A stretch of DNA of 64,000 nt from Pseudomonas fluorescens (GCF_005938625.1 NZ_VCNJ01000020.1:30657-94656), one strand, 5' to 3'; shown: positions 1-8,883, counted from the stretch's first letter. Notes: generated from the letters alone by a model not told the origin. Numbers and translations: made by a program.

Positions 1-1145
1 TCCGGCATCTCCCCTAGCGTGGCCAATCCAAACACTTGCCGCAGACCATCCAGGCTGCCGCCCGCCGACTTCACCCGTTGAGGCAAAGCGGCTTCTTTTT
101 CTTTGAGCGTAGGTTCTGGCAAAAGATCCAGAATGCCATCCGACATCAGCGTCAGGCTGAACGTCGGCGGCAGCTCAAGCACGTGGTCTTCGTAGGTGGC
201 TTCATTGAAGAGCCCCACCGGCAGACCACGCCCTTCGAGATAACGAACACTGTCAGGCGTGTACAACACAGGCAACGGCAGATGGCCGCCGATGCTATAG
301 GTCAACAAACCGGTCTCCTCGTCGATGACTCCACCGACCATTGTGACGTGTTTACCCAGCTTACAACTGATCAGCCCCCGGTTGATATGACCAAGGACTT
401 CCGAAGGCTTGAATTCCGGCAAGGTGCCGTTGCGCTTGGATTCGAACAGCAAGCGCGTGGTCATGAACTTCAGCAGCACGGTGACAAAGGCTGAGGAGGC
501 GCCATGACCGGATACATCCGCCAGGTAAAAGGCGACCCGGCGCTCGTCTACACGGAAATAGTCGACAAAATCACCCGACAGGTACAACGACGGGATGATC
601 TGGTGCGCGAACTTGAACTCGTCAATGCTCCACGGGCTTTCCGGCAGCATGTTCATCTGCACCTGGCGACCGGCGTTCTGGTCTTCCTGGAGCAGGTTCA
701 GGCTGGCCTCAAGCTCGCGGTTGGCCTTTTCCAGCTTCTCGCGGTAGCGCTGGTTTTCCAGCAGCAGGCGCGCACGATCCAGGGCCCGGCGCACAGAGTG
801 CTCGAGCACAGCCAGATCTTCGAGAGGCTTGATCAGGTAGTCCGCCGCGCCCAGGCGCAGGGCTTCGACCGCGTCGTTCATCACGCCGGCACCCGACACC
901 ACGATCACCGGCGTCTGCGGTGACCGCTCGGTAACCTGACGGATCAGTTCGAGACCGCCCATCTGCGGCATGCGCAGATCGCAGATGACCAGGTCGGGCG
1001 TGTCTTGCTCGAATACCTGAAGACCCTGTTGGCCGTTGCTGGCCTGCAGGACGCTGAAACCACTGTCTTCCAAGTAGGCCGCGAGGCTCGCGCGCACTAC
1101 TTCGTCATCATCGATTATCAGCAGCGTGGCACTGGTTTTTGGCAT
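1..1145 (-). CDS. rssB: RssB-type response regulator with PP2C phosphatase domain (3' end cut by window)
   Basis: Reading the minus strand from the ATG at 1145 gives an N-terminal receiver domain (acidic pocket IDDDE near residues 11-15, phosphoacceptor Asp56 in CDLRMP, switch Lys in LIKPL), a short coiled linker and a SpoIIE/PP2C-like phosphatase domain (SGDFVDYF, ADVSGHGASSA, LMSDGILDLLPE). The C-terminus lies outside the window. Known family: Pseudomonas RssB proteins of this architecture affect the stress sigma factor RpoS with the anti-sigma antagonist RssC. The order response regulator, PilZ, mlaA matches what I remember from P. aeruginosa. The domain call is strong; the RssB role is inferred from architecture and context. 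It is divergent from the PilZ gene. Confidence 0.82.
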   Translation of the reverse strand, partial: MPKTSATLLIIDDDEVVRASLAAYLEDSGFSVLQASNGQQGLQVFEQDTPDLVICDLRMPQMGGLELIRQVTERSPQTPVIVVSGAGVMNDAVEALRLGAADYLIKPLEDLAVLEHSVRRALDRARLLLENQRYREKLEKANRELEASLNLLQEDQNAGRQVQMNMLPESPWSIDEFKFAHQIIPSLYLSGDFVDYFRVDERRVAFYLADVSGHGASSAFVTVLLKFMTTRLLFESKRNGTLPEFKPSEVLGHINRGLISCKLGKHVTMVGGVIDEETGLLTYSIGGHLPLPVLYTPDSVRYLEGRGLPVGLFNEATYEDHVLELPPTFSLTLMSDGILDLLPEPTLKEKEAALPQRVKSAGGSLDGLRQVFGLATLGEMP

Positions 1146-1420
1146 GTGGGCAAACGGCGCCAGAATTAGGTTGGCGTAGTTGGCGGGGCATCGGGCCCTG
1201 CGCAGACTACTGGATTCGCTTTCTAGCCTCTCTGCTGCACCGCTTTCGAGCATTGGCTGCAAACGCGGTTACACCAGAGGTGCCCTTCTAAGGCGCAGAC
1301 GGTACTCCCATCCGCAGAGCGTTTCAAGCATGCGCCGATGGTCGCTTGACGACTTTACTTGTCAAATCACCGAGAGTTATAAGAACAGCTCAAACCGTAA
1401 CCCAATGGAAGGACGAACCT

Positions 1421-1720
1421 ATGAGTCAAACCAGTCGGGACTACAGCGAAAAGCGCGATTTCATCCGCATGCGGGTCGATGCCGATGTCGTGTTGATTCA
1501 TGAAGGAGATGAGGTTTCAGGGGTGTGCATCGACCTCTCCAGCAGCGGCATGCAGGTCGAAGCGCCGCGCCAGTTCGCGGTCGGCGACCGTTTGAGCGTG
1601 CGGATCGACTCTGAACACGCAGCGTTAAGTGGGCTTGAAGCAGAGACCGAAGTGGTCTGGGTCAGACCACAGGATGGCGGCGGCCAGAAGCTCGGCCTGA
1701 CCATCCTGAAGATGAAATAG
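1421..1720 (+). CDS. Small PilZ-domain protein (c-di-GMP receptor candidate)
   Basis: A 99-residue protein made almost entirely of one PilZ domain. It carries RxxxR (RDFIR, residues 12-16) followed by DLSSSG, matching (D/N)xSxxG, so both c-di-GMP-binding motifs are intact. An in-frame start 75 bases upstream exists, but the ATG at 1421 has a good GGAAGGA ribosome site and begins just before the domain. The gene lies between the divergent RssB-type regulator and the convergent mlaA, with a shared terminator after it. The output partner cannot be read from the sequence. Confidence 0.88.
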   Translation: MSQTSRDYSEKRDFIRMRVDADVVLIHEGDEVSGVCIDLSSSGMQVEAPRQFAVGDRLSVRIDSEHAALSGLEAETEVVWVRPQDGGGQKLGLTILKMK

Positions 1721-1731
1721 CTGCACACAAA

Positions 1732-1755
1732 AAAGGCGACCCGGAGGTCGCCTTT
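1732..1755. terminator. Bidirectional intrinsic terminator between PilZ gene and mlaA
   Basis: The stem AAAGGCGACC pairs with GGTCGCCTTT around a four-base loop. A-rich sequence on the left and T-rich sequence on the right let it serve both convergent genes. Confidence 0.85.
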
Positions 1756-1772
1756 GTCTTTACCGGTCGAGA

Positions 1773-2462
1773 TTAAAAATCGTCTTCGACCTGGCCATCC
1801 TTCACTTTGAACTCGCGGTTCTGCAAGTAAGCGTTGCGGATGAAGGTGTACTTGTCACCACTGATCAGCTTCTCGCTCGACAGCAGGCTGGCGCGGGTGT
1901 CGACGATGTTCAGACCAAAGATCGAATTACGCACCGGCACATCGTTGATGTAGCGGTACATGCCGGTGTAGCTGTCGACGTACTTGGACGGCGCGTCACG
2001 CAGGGTGCTTGGGCCCATCAGCGGCAGCATCACGTACGGACCGCTGCCCACGCCCCAGTAACCGAGAGTCTGACCGAAGTCTTCATCGCTGCGATTCAGG
2101 CCCATTTTAGTGCCGACATCGAAGAAACCGAGCAGGCCGAAGGTAGTGTTGAAAATCAGGCGGGCGGTGTCGACGCCAGCGGCAGCCGGTTTGGCTTGCA
2201 GGATGTTGTTCGCCAGGTTGGTGACGTCACCGACGTTGCGGAACATGTTGTGAATGCCGTCTTCGAGAAACTGCGGTGTGACGAATTCATAGCCCTGCGC
2301 CAATGGTTTCAGCGCATAGGTGTCGACGAAGTCGTTGAACTGGAAGATTGGACGGTTAACACTTTCCCAAGGGTCTTCTTCCGTTGCCGCCTGAGTGGCA
2401 AACGGAGCCAGCAATAGACTGGCACATACACATAGCTGAGCGAGCGGATTGCTCCAGCGCAT
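1773..2462 (-). CDS. mlaA: MlaA/VacJ outer-membrane lipid-asymmetry protein
   Basis: 229 residues with the MlaA hallmark EDPWESVNRPIFQFND right after the signal sequence, and downstream family signatures (GVGSGPYVMLPLMGPST). MlaA removes mislocalised phospholipids from the outer leaflet of the outer membrane and passes them to the Mla periplasmic pathway. Enterobacterial MlaA is a lipoprotein; here the N-terminus (hydrophobic to residue 25, ending ATQAA) has cysteines at 11 and 13 but no convincing lipobox, so cleavage by signal peptidase I looks more likely. It is monocistronic and convergent with the PilZ gene. Confidence 0.93.
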   Translation of the reverse strand: MRWSNPLAQLCVCASLLLAPFATQAATEEDPWESVNRPIFQFNDFVDTYALKPLAQGYEFVTPQFLEDGIHNMFRNVGDVTNLANNILQAKPAAAGVDTARLIFNTTFGLLGFFDVGTKMGLNRSDEDFGQTLGYWGVGSGPYVMLPLMGPSTLRDAPSKYVDSYTGMYRYINDVPVRNSIFGLNIVDTRASLLSSEKLISGDKYTFIRNAYLQNREFKVKDGQVEDDF

Positions 2463-2660
2463 AGAAAAACTCCTTGGAATGGTACTGTCGCGGACATCTG
2501 GGCCCGGGTATTCAGGCCGCTAGTATAAGCGTAAAAGCCCGTTTGGACAGTCTGCGCAATGCAGCAGTCTGTAGGACGCTTCTCGCGTCGCCGTTCACAC
2601 AGCTGTCATCCAACTGTCACCGGCACAGCCTAGCCTGATCGTTATTTCAGGGACGTTGCC

Positions 2661-3281
2661 ATGACACACGCCGAAACCTTGCCCGTCGCCGCGCCGAGCC
2701 TGACGGCCGTACTGTTTGGACTCAGCGGCTGTCTGGTGGATTTCGGTGCCCGCGCCAGTCGACAGACGATCGCCCTGCCCGAGTATGCCGAAGCCACACC
2801 GGGCGCACTCGACAGCCTGCACAGTTTGCAGCGCCAGCAGATTCCCTGCGCTTGGCTGGATGAACTGCCCTCGACCCTCGCACAAGCGTTGTCGGCCTCG
2901 CTGCCAGCGTGGATCAAACCCGCGCAACATTCGGCAACAATCAATCCATGGCCTGCGCCGAACGCTTGCTGGCAGGCCCTGATGGACCTGAACGTCAGCA
3001 GTCTGGACGGTTGCGTATTGGTCAGCGGTGAGCCGCGCTTGCTGCAATCGGGCCTTAACGCTGGGCTATGGACCATCGGCCTCGCCTCCTGCGGCTCGCT
3101 GTGCGGCCTGGCACCGGGGGAATGGCAAGCACTGAGCCAGAAAGAACGCGAACAACTGCGGGGCAAGGCGACGATGCAGTTATTCGGTCTCGGCGTGCAT
3201 TCGGTCATCGATCACCTGAGCGAACTCGACACCTGCCTGGCGGACATCAGCCTGCGCCGCCTCAAAGGCGAAAAGCCCTGA
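2661..3281 (+). CDS. Degenerate HAD-superfamily protein (phosphonatase-like, probably not catalytic)
   Basis: 206 residues. The N-terminus AVLFGLSGCLVDFGARA lines up with motif I of phosphonoacetaldehyde hydrolase-like HAD proteins (FDWAGTxVDFG), but the nucleophile Asp is Gly and the second motif-I Asp/Ala position is not acidic. A motif-II-like region (CVLVSGEPRLLQSGLNAGLWTIGLA) and a C-terminal AGADHVI-like remnant (GLGVHSVIDHLSELD) remain. Loss of the catalytic Asp predicts no phosphotransferase activity, so a binding or regulatory role is more likely. It has an upstream GGGA ribosome site and is divergent from mlaA. The fold call is moderately firm; the function is unknown. Confidence 0.75.
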   Translation: MTHAETLPVAAPSLTAVLFGLSGCLVDFGARASRQTIALPEYAEATPGALDSLHSLQRQQIPCAWLDELPSTLAQALSASLPAWIKPAQHSATINPWPAPNACWQALMDLNVSSLDGCVLVSGEPRLLQSGLNAGLWTIGLASCGSLCGLAPGEWQALSQKEREQLRGKATMQLFGLGVHSVIDHLSELDTCLADISLRRLKGEKP

Positions 3282-3389
3282 TCGGGATCATGCAGGTTTG
3301 CCGGGAGTGGATTAATCTAAAGGTCAGCCATAGACCTTTGGCGCGCGGCTGCGGTCAATGCCAGTGCCTATTGATAAAAGGAAAACATC

Positions 3390-3653
3390 ATGCCCGCCCA
3401 AGAACTGCAAAAACAGCTCGATACCCTGCGCGAGCAGCTGGAGCAGAATCCGCCGCTGTCGGAAGCTGAACGGGAAGATTTGCACGCGCTGATGGCGCAG
3501 ATCGAATCGGAAATCAAACTGGAAACTGCCACGCAAGACGCCAGCATCGCTGACGGCGTCAATCTGGCGGTTGATCGCTTTGAACTCGAACACCCGGCCA
3601 TTGCCGGCACCTTGCGCAACATCGTCAACGCGCTGGGCAGCATGGGGATCTGA
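3390..3653 (+). CDS. Small DUF4404-type helical protein
   Basis: 87 residues: an N-terminal helix with coiled-coil character (AQELQKQLDTLREQLEQ), a second acidic helix and a conserved C-terminal block (ELEHPAIAGTLRNIVNALGSMGI) typical of the DUF4404 family. No signal peptide or membrane segment. An AAAGGAAAA ribosome site precedes the ATG. It follows the HAD-like gene on the same strand after about 108 bases and ends at a strong terminator. Function unknown. Confidence 0.8.
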   Translation: MPAQELQKQLDTLREQLEQNPPLSEAEREDLHALMAQIESEIKLETATQDASIADGVNLAVDRFELEHPAIAGTLRNIVNALGSMGI

Positions 3654-3668
3654 TTCCCCCCGAAACGC

Positions 3669-3700
3669 AAAAAGCCCCGCCATCACTGGCAGGGCTTTTT
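3669..3700 (+). terminator. Intrinsic terminator after the DUF4404 gene
   Basis: AAAAAGCCC pairs with GGGCTTTTT, with an inner GCCA/TGGC extension, giving a stable hairpin with a T-tract. Confidence 0.88.
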
Positions 3701-3727
3701 CATTTCCGGACCTGAAACACAGTCCCT

Positions 3728-3815
3728 GTGGGAGCGAGCTTGCTCGCGAAGGCGTCGTGTCAGTCGACATCATCCTTGAATGACACACCGTATTCGCGAG
3801 CAAGCTCGCTCCCAC
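3728..3815. repeat. Paired REP element, GTGGGAGCGAGCTTGCTCGCGA family
   Basis: Two inverted copies of the REP unit are separated by about 45 bases between the DUF4404 gene and queF. The same unit recurs at 48,120-48,192 and 50,944-51,031, singly near 58,729, and as a variant at 41,491-41,580. This is a typical Pseudomonas REP doublet. Confidence 0.9.
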
Positions 3816-3840
3816 ATTGGATATCGCACATTCCGGATCT

Positions 3841-4671
3841 TTATTGACGCACCAGCCGATGGTTCGGCAGTTGTACGCTTTCGGTGCTGCGATACGGGTT
3901 GATATCCAAACCACCGCGACGCACGTAACGTGCAAACACCGTCAGCTTCTCTGGCTTCAGAAGACGCTGCAGATCAAGGAAAATCCGCTCCACACACTGT
4001 TCATGGAAGTCCGAGTGCTGGCGGAAGCTGACGATATATTCCAGCAAACTGGCGTGATCCAGCGCCGAGCCACGATATTCCACCACCACTGTGCCCCAGT
4101 CCGGCTGACTGGTCACGGGGCAGTTGGATTTGAGCAGATGGCTGTGCACCGTCTCCTCGACGATCCGCGAATCATCGCAACGCAGCAGCTCCGGACGCGG
4201 ATGCTCATAGTTGCTGACACTGATATCCAGATCATCGATGCACATGCCCGGCAACGCCACGACGCCTTCTGCTTCTACGTCCTTCAGGCTACGCACGCGC
4301 ACGCCAACCGGTTTGCCGGCAGCGGCAGAAAGGTCCTTGACCAGCGTGGCTTCCAAAGAAGTGACGTCGGCAAACGCCGTCTGGTTCAGCGAGTTCAAAT
4401 ACAACTTGAACGACTTCGATTCGATGATGTTCGGCGAATCCGCCGGAATGCTGAATTCGCCGATCGCCACCACCGGCTTACCGGACGGTAACAGCCACGA
4501 CAGCTCGAAGCAGTTCCAGAAATCCACACCTTTATACGGCAGGGTTTCGGCGGTCAGACCCAGCTCGGCCCATTTCGCGGAGCGCGGAATCGGGAACAGC
4601 AGGGACGGTGTGTACGTGGCGATGTATTCGCTGGATTTGCCCAGCGGCGAGTGTTCGGCTGCGGGATGCAT
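3841..4671 (-). CDS. queF: NADPH-dependent 7-cyano-7-deazaguanine reductase QueF
   Basis: 276 residues, the length of the long two-domain (YqcD-type) QueF enzymes. QueF reduces preQ0 to preQ1 in queuosine biosynthesis. The NADPH-binding signature ESKSFKLY is at residues 84-91, and the catalytic Cys184 and Asp191 lie in [10 protein letters not shown]. The enzyme is cytosolic. The gene is monocistronic, with a REP pair downstream and the cupredoxin gene upstream on the same strand. Confidence 0.97.
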   Translation of the reverse strand: MHPAAEHSPLGKSSEYIATYTPSLLFPIPRSAKWAELGLTAETLPYKGVDFWNCFELSWLLPSGKPVVAIGEFSIPADSPNIIESKSFKLYLNSLNQTAFADVTSLEATLVKDLSAAAGKPVGVRVRSLKDVEAEGVVALPGMCIDDLDISVSNYEHPRPELLRCDDSRIVEETVHSHLLKSNCPVTSQPDWGTVVVEYRGSALDHASLLEYIVSFRQHSDFHEQCVERIFLDLQRLLKPEKLTVFARYVRRGGLDINPYRSTESVQLPNHRLVRQ

Positions 4672-4732
4672 GGCGGAAACCTGACTGAATAATCAGCGGA
4701 TTCTAACAGCCTTTGCCCGCGCCTTTGAGTGC

Positions 4733-5266
4733 TTACTGACTGACTGTCAGTTTACCGACCATGCCCGCCTGATAATGCCCGGGAATATTGCAGGCAAATT
4801 CCAGGCTCGTCGCCTCGCGGAAGGTCCAGGTCAGTTCGGCAGTCTTGCCCGGCTCGACCAGCACGCTGTTCGGGTCGTCGTGCTTCATGCCGTGGCCCAT
4901 CGCTGCGTGATCCATGCCGGCCATATCGTGGGACATTTCCTTCATGCCGGTAGGCGTGAGCATGCCGCTTTGTTGCATCTGCAACATTTCCTGCTGGTGT
5001 CTGGCATGCATCGCCGCGTCGCCGAGGTTGAATTCGTGCAACAACTGGCCTTTATTCACCAGCACAAAGCGAACGGTCTCACCGGCCTTGACCTGAATCA
5101 CCTTGGGATCGAACGACATGTCGTTCAACACCACTTCAATGCTGCGCGTCGCTTTGGCGGCAGGCGCTGGCTGGCCAAAATCGTAGGTGTGAGCTGACGC
5201 GGCCCAGACTGGCGAACTCAGCGCCAACAGAAAGGCAGCCAAGGTCAGGGATTGGCGTAAAAACAT
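4733..5266 (-). CDS. Periplasmic cupredoxin with Met/His-rich loop
   Basis: 177 residues. A signal peptide (cleavage near VWAASA) is followed by a plastocyanin/azurin-like domain with candidate copper ligands His77 (LLHEF), Cys159, His164 and Met169 (CNIPGHYQAGM). Residues 86-130 form an insertion full of Met and His (for example SHDMAGMDHAAMGHGMKHD), suggesting extra Cu(I)/Cu(II) binding. It is divergent from copR across a 163-base gap that contains an inverted repeat, so copper-responsive control by CopR is likely. P. aeruginosa has a similar gene beside copRS. The role is probably copper buffering or tolerance rather than a defined redox partner. Confidence 0.88.
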   Translation of the reverse strand: MFLRQSLTLAAFLLALSSPVWAASAHTYDFGQPAPAAKATRSIEVVLNDMSFDPKVIQVKAGETVRFVLVNKGQLLHEFNLGDAAMHARHQQEMLQMQQSGMLTPTGMKEMSHDMAGMDHAAMGHGMKHDDPNSVLVEPGKTAELTWTFREATSLEFACNIPGHYQAGMVGKLTVSQ

Positions 5267-5330
5267 GGTCGTTCTCCAACAAGATAAGGTTCAGCCTGTG
5301 GGAAACTCTAGCCGGCCTGCGCTGGCATCT

Positions 5331-5361
5331 ACCTGACAGGCAGATTACAACTTTGTCAGGT
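5331..5361. promoter_or_regulatory. Candidate CopR operator
   Basis: A perfect inverted repeat, ACCTGACA-N15-TGTCAGGT, lies in the divergent spacer between the cupredoxin gene and copR, with TTACAA in its centre. The position and the TGACA half-sites fit an OmpR-family copper regulator box. Assignment to CopR is inferred. Confidence 0.6.
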
Positions 5362-5429
5362 TGGCGTTTGTCGCATGCCCTCAAGGTATAACGCTTTCAT
5401 CTCTACACCCCGAATCCACTGAGTCGCCC

Positions 5430-6110
5430 ATGAAACTGCTGATCGTCGAAGACCAAGCGAAAACCGGCCAATACCTGCGCCAGGGCCTGACCGAGGCCGG
5501 GTTCAATACCGAACTGGTGGCCGACGGCAACAGCGGTCAGCAACTGGCGCTGAGCGGTGATTACGCGCTGCTGATCCTCGACGTGATGCTACCGGGCCGC
5601 AACGGCTGGCAGATTTTGCACGCAGTGCGTAGCGCCGGGCTGGATACGCCGGTACTTTTTCTGACGGCCAAAGATGCTGTGGAAGACAGGGTTCACGGCC
5701 TCGAACTGGGTGCCGATGATTATCTGGTCAAACCGTTCGCCTTCTCCGAACTGCTGGCACGGGTGCGCAGCCTGTTGCGTCGCGGCAGTGCCACGCCACA
5801 GGAAACCAGCTTGCAACTGGCCGATCTGCGCCTGGACCTGATCCGCCGCCGGGTCGAGCGCAGTGGCCAGCGCATCGACCTGACCGCCAAAGAGTTCGCG
5901 CTGTTGGAAATGCTCCTGCGTCGCCAAGGTGAAGTGTTGCCGAAATCGCTGATCGCCTCGCAAGTCTGGGACATGAATTTCGACAGCGACACCAATGTCA
6001 TCGAAGTGGCGATCCGCCGTTTGCGCCTGAAGATCGACGACGAATTCCCCAACAAACTGATCCACACCGTTCGCGGCATGGGTTACGTGCTTGAAGAGCG
6101 TTGCGCCTGA
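5430..6110 (+). CDS. copR: Copper-responsive response regulator CopR
   Basis: 226 residues of OmpR/PhoB type: receiver domain with phosphoacceptor Asp51 (LILDVMLPG), conserved Thr/Lys (FLTAKD) and a C-terminal winged helix ([27 protein letters not shown]). An upstream in-frame extension is possible, but the ATG at 5430 begins the family-typical MKLLIVEDQ. Its stop overlaps the copS start (TGATG), showing translational coupling. CopRS/PcoRS/CusRS systems sense periplasmic copper and activate detoxification genes. The small ptrA gene that sits near here in P. aeruginosa is not seen. Confidence 0.93.
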   Translation: MKLLIVEDQAKTGQYLRQGLTEAGFNTELVADGNSGQQLALSGDYALLILDVMLPGRNGWQILHAVRSAGLDTPVLFLTAKDAVEDRVHGLELGADDYLVKPFAFSELLARVRSLLRRGSATPQETSLQLADLRLDLIRRRVERSGQRIDLTAKEFALLEMLLRRQGEVLPKSLIASQVWDMNFDSDTNVIEVAIRRLRLKIDDEFPNKLIHTVRGMGYVLEERCA

Positions 6111-7456
6111 TGCGCCGCTTGTCCCTCAGTTCGCGCTTGGCATTGTTGTTCGCCGCTTGCACCGCTGTGGTCTCGCTGTTCGCCGGGGTGCTGTTCAACC
6201 GCGCCAGCGAGGCGCACTTCATCGAACTCGACCAGCAACAACTGGACGGTAAACTGATCGGCCTGCGCCGCGCCCTGCAAGATGTGCAGCCCGGACAACG
6301 CGAGGCGCGGTTGGCGGATGAGCTGAGCCGCCAGGCCGATCTGTCGCTGCGCATCACTGACAGTGACGGCCAACGCTGGTACGACAGTTCGACGCTGATC
6401 CCCAAGGATTTGCCGCAACAATCGGGTCTATCGACAATCAGCAGCGCCGGCACGGATTATCGGGTGCTCAACGCCCCGCTCTACCCGAACAAAACTGATT
6501 CGCCGCAACTGACCCTGCTGCTCGACATCACCCATCACCAGCACTTTCTGCAGCGCATGCAACATCTGATATGGCTGACCGTCAGTCTCTCGGCACTGGC
6601 TACGGCGCTGCTCGGCGCATGGGCTGCCCGCAGTGGTTTGCAGCCATTGCGGCGCATGAGCGCGGTGGCTCGCGGGATTTCCGCACACTCGCTCAACGCC
6701 CGACTGCCAGAAGCGCAAATTCCTCCCGAGCTCGCGGAAATGGCCCACAGCTTCAACGCCATGCTCGCCCGCCTCGACGACTCGTTTCAGCGGCTCTCGG
6801 CGTTTTCCGCCGACATCGCCCATGAGCTGCGTACACCGCTGTCGAACCTGCTGACCCACACTCAGGTCACCCTCACCCGGCCACGGCCGATCGAGGATTA
6901 CCGCGAGGCGCTGCACAGCAACCTCGAAGAGCTGCAATGGATGGCGCAACTGGTCAACGACATGTTGTATCTGGCCAAGGCTGACCACGGTTTGCTGATG
7001 CCCAAACGTGAAGCGCTGGCGTTGGCGGATGAGACCGATCTGCTGCTGGAGTTTTTTGCGCCCTTGGCTGAGGACGCCGGCGTGAAGCTGACGCGCGAGG
7101 GTTATGCGCGGATCGAGGGTGATCGCAGCATGTTGCGCCGGGCCTTGTCGAATTTGCTGGATAACGCTCTGCGGTTTACCCCGGCTGAGGGCACGGTGAA
7201 TGTGCGAATCGTTGATGTATCGAACGCTGTGCGGGTTTCAGTCGAAAACAGTGGTGAGGGGATTTCTGCGGAGTTGTTGCCACGGCTGTTTGACCGTTTT
7301 TATCGAGCGGATCCGGCGCGGCAGGAAGGCAGCAGTGAGCATGCGGGATTGGGGTTGGCGATTACTCAATCCATCGCCCGGGCCCATGGTGGGCAGATTC
7401 ATTGCGAATCCGAAGCGGGATGGACGCGGTTTGTGATCGAGCTGCCTCGAACCTGA
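6110..7456 (+). CDS. copS: Copper-sensing histidine kinase CopS
   Basis: 448 residues. Membrane helices are near residues 9-28 and 152-172 with a periplasmic sensor domain between them, followed by HAMP, HisKA with phosphoacceptor His238 (DIAHELRTPLSN), and a HATPase domain (N box LLDNALRF, AGLGLAITQSI). This is the heavy-metal sensor kinase subfamily. An upstream TTG at 6101 is possible, but the ATG at 6110 overlapping the copR stop is the natural start. It forms an operon with copR. A REP pair begins directly after its stop codon. Confidence 0.93.
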   Translation: MRRLSLSSRLALLFAACTAVVSLFAGVLFNRASEAHFIELDQQQLDGKLIGLRRALQDVQPGQREARLADELSRQADLSLRITDSDGQRWYDSSTLIPKDLPQQSGLSTISSAGTDYRVLNAPLYPNKTDSPQLTLLLDITHHQHFLQRMQHLIWLTVSLSALATALLGAWAARSGLQPLRRMSAVARGISAHSLNARLPEAQIPPELAEMAHSFNAMLARLDDSFQRLSAFSADIAHELRTPLSNLLTHTQVTLTRPRPIEDYREALHSNLEELQWMAQLVNDMLYLAKADHGLLMPKREALALADETDLLLEFFAPLAEDAGVKLTREGYARIEGDRSMLRRALSNLLDNALRFTPAEGTVNVRIVDVSNAVRVSVENSGEGISAELLPRLFDRFYRADPARQEGSSEHAGLGLAITQSIARAHGGQIHCESEAGWTRFVIELPRT

Positions 7457-7563
7457 TCGTTCCCACGCTCTGCGTGGGAACGCAGCCCGGGTCGCTCCGC
7501 GTCCCTTCCAGAGCCGAACGCGGAGCGTCCGTTGAGGCATTCCCACGCAGAGCGTGGGAACGA
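7457..7563. repeat. Paired REP element, GTTCCCACGCTCTGCGTGGGAAC family
   Basis: Each unit is itself a near-perfect hairpin; two units lie in inverted orientation about 55 bases apart between the convergent copS and lolE. It starts one base after the copS stop, so it may also act as the transcript end. Confidence 0.9.
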
Positions 7564-7575
7564 GCATGGAGTCGC

Positions 7576-8820
7576 TTACGAATATCTCAGGGCGTGAGCC
7601 GGCTCGATTTTCGCCGCCCGCCAGGCCGGATACACCGTCGCCAGGAAGCTCAGAATAAAGCCTGCCGAGCAGATCAACAGCACATCCCCGCCCTGCAATT
7701 CCGACGGCAGATTGCTGACGAAATACACGTCGGAACTGAAGATATGCTGCCCGCTCACACGTTCGACCCAGCCGACCAACTCACTGACATTCAGCGCCGC
7801 GATCACACCGAGCACGCCGCCGATCAATGTGCCGACAATGCCGATCACCGTGCCCTGTACCATGAAGATCGCCATGATCTGCCGTGGCGTGGCGCCGATG
7901 GTGCGCAAAATCGCGATGTCCGCGCCCTTGTCGTTCACCACCATGATCAACGTCGCGATGATGTTGAACGCCGCCACCGCGACGATCATCAGCAACAGCA
8001 GGCCGATCATGGTTTTTTCCATTTTCATCGCGCTGAACAGGCTGCCCTGGGTGTGGGTCCAGTCGTCAGCTTTGAAGTCCGCGCCCAAACCAGCGGCGAT
8101 GTCCGAGGAGACTTTCGGTGCGGCGTACAGGTCTTTGACCGCCAGACGCACGCTCTGTACCTGATTCGGCTCCCAGTGCTGCATGGTCGCGGCGTCAGCC
8201 ACGTGGATCAGGCCCATTGAGCCGTCCAGTTCAGCGCCAACCTTGAATACGCCGACCACGTTCAGACGCTGCATGCGCGGGGTGATTCCGCCTGGCGCGG
8301 TGCTGACTTCCGGAACGATCAGGGTGATTTTGTCGCCGACGTTGAGGCGGAAACGTCGTGCGGTGATTTCACCAATCACCACGCCGAACTCGCCCGGTTT
8401 CAAGGCATCCAGACGGCCCTGCACAATGTGCTGGGCAACGATGGAGACCTTGCCTTCCTGGGCCGGATCGACGCCGCTGATCTGGATCGGCTGCATCAGG
8501 CCCTTATAGGAGAGCATCCCTTCCATTTCGGTGAACGGCACGGCGGCAGTCACTTCAGGATTTTTCATCGCGGCGGCAGCAACCGGCTGCCAGTCATCGA
8601 TCGGCTTGACGCCCACGATGGTCGCGTGCGGCACCATGCCGAGGATGCGCGAGCTCATTTCGCGCTGGAAGCCGTTCATCACCGACAACACCACGATCAT
8701 TGCGAGCACGCCGAGGGCGAGGCCGATCATCGAGGTCATCGAAATGAACGAAACAAAGCGATTGCGGCGCTTGGCGCGGGTATAGCGCGTGCCGATAAAG
8801 ATCGATAACGGTCTGAACAT
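7576..8820 (-). CDS. lolE: Lipoprotein-releasing ABC transporter permease LolE
   Basis: 414 residues from the ATG at 8820, which gives the same [18 protein letters not shown] start as its paralogue LolC. It has the FtsX/MacB-type layout: one N-terminal membrane helix (near residues 25-45), a large periplasmic domain, and three C-terminal helices. LolCDE extracts mature lipoproteins from the inner membrane and hands them to LolA. It is the last gene of lolC-lolD-lolE. A terminator-like hairpin lies in the 63-base gap after lolD, which may lower its expression. C versus E naming is by position in the operon. Confidence 0.9.
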   Translation of the reverse strand: MFRPLSIFIGTRYTRAKRRNRFVSFISMTSMIGLALGVLAMIVVLSVMNGFQREMSSRILGMVPHATIVGVKPIDDWQPVAAAAMKNPEVTAAVPFTEMEGMLSYKGLMQPIQISGVDPAQEGKVSIVAQHIVQGRLDALKPGEFGVVIGEITARRFRLNVGDKITLIVPEVSTAPGGITPRMQRLNVVGVFKVGAELDGSMGLIHVADAATMQHWEPNQVQSVRLAVKDLYAAPKVSSDIAAGLGADFKADDWTHTQGSLFSAMKMEKTMIGLLLLMIVAVAAFNIIATLIMVVNDKGADIAILRTIGATPRQIMAIFMVQGTVIGIVGTLIGGVLGVIAALNVSELVGWVERVSGQHIFSSDVYFVSNLPSELQGGDVLLICSAGFILSFLATVYPAWRAAKIEPAHALRYS

Positions 8821-8836
8821 TCGCTGGGGCACCGTA

Positions 8837-8874
8837 TAAAAATAAAAGACCCGACGCCTTTGCAGACGCCGGGT
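8837..8874 (-). terminator. Terminator-like hairpin inside the lol operon
   Basis: On the minus strand ACCCGGCGTC pairs with GGCGTCGGGT (10 pairs, two of them G-U) around TGCAAA and is followed by CTTTTATTTTTA. It lies between the lolD stop and the lolE start and would attenuate read-through. Confidence 0.65.
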
Positions 8875-8883
8875 TTCAGCCAA

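Noticed and set aside
36..923. Plus-strand open frames over the first kilobase
   Set aside because: They are antisense to the RssB-type gene, whose domains and motifs are clear on the minus strand.
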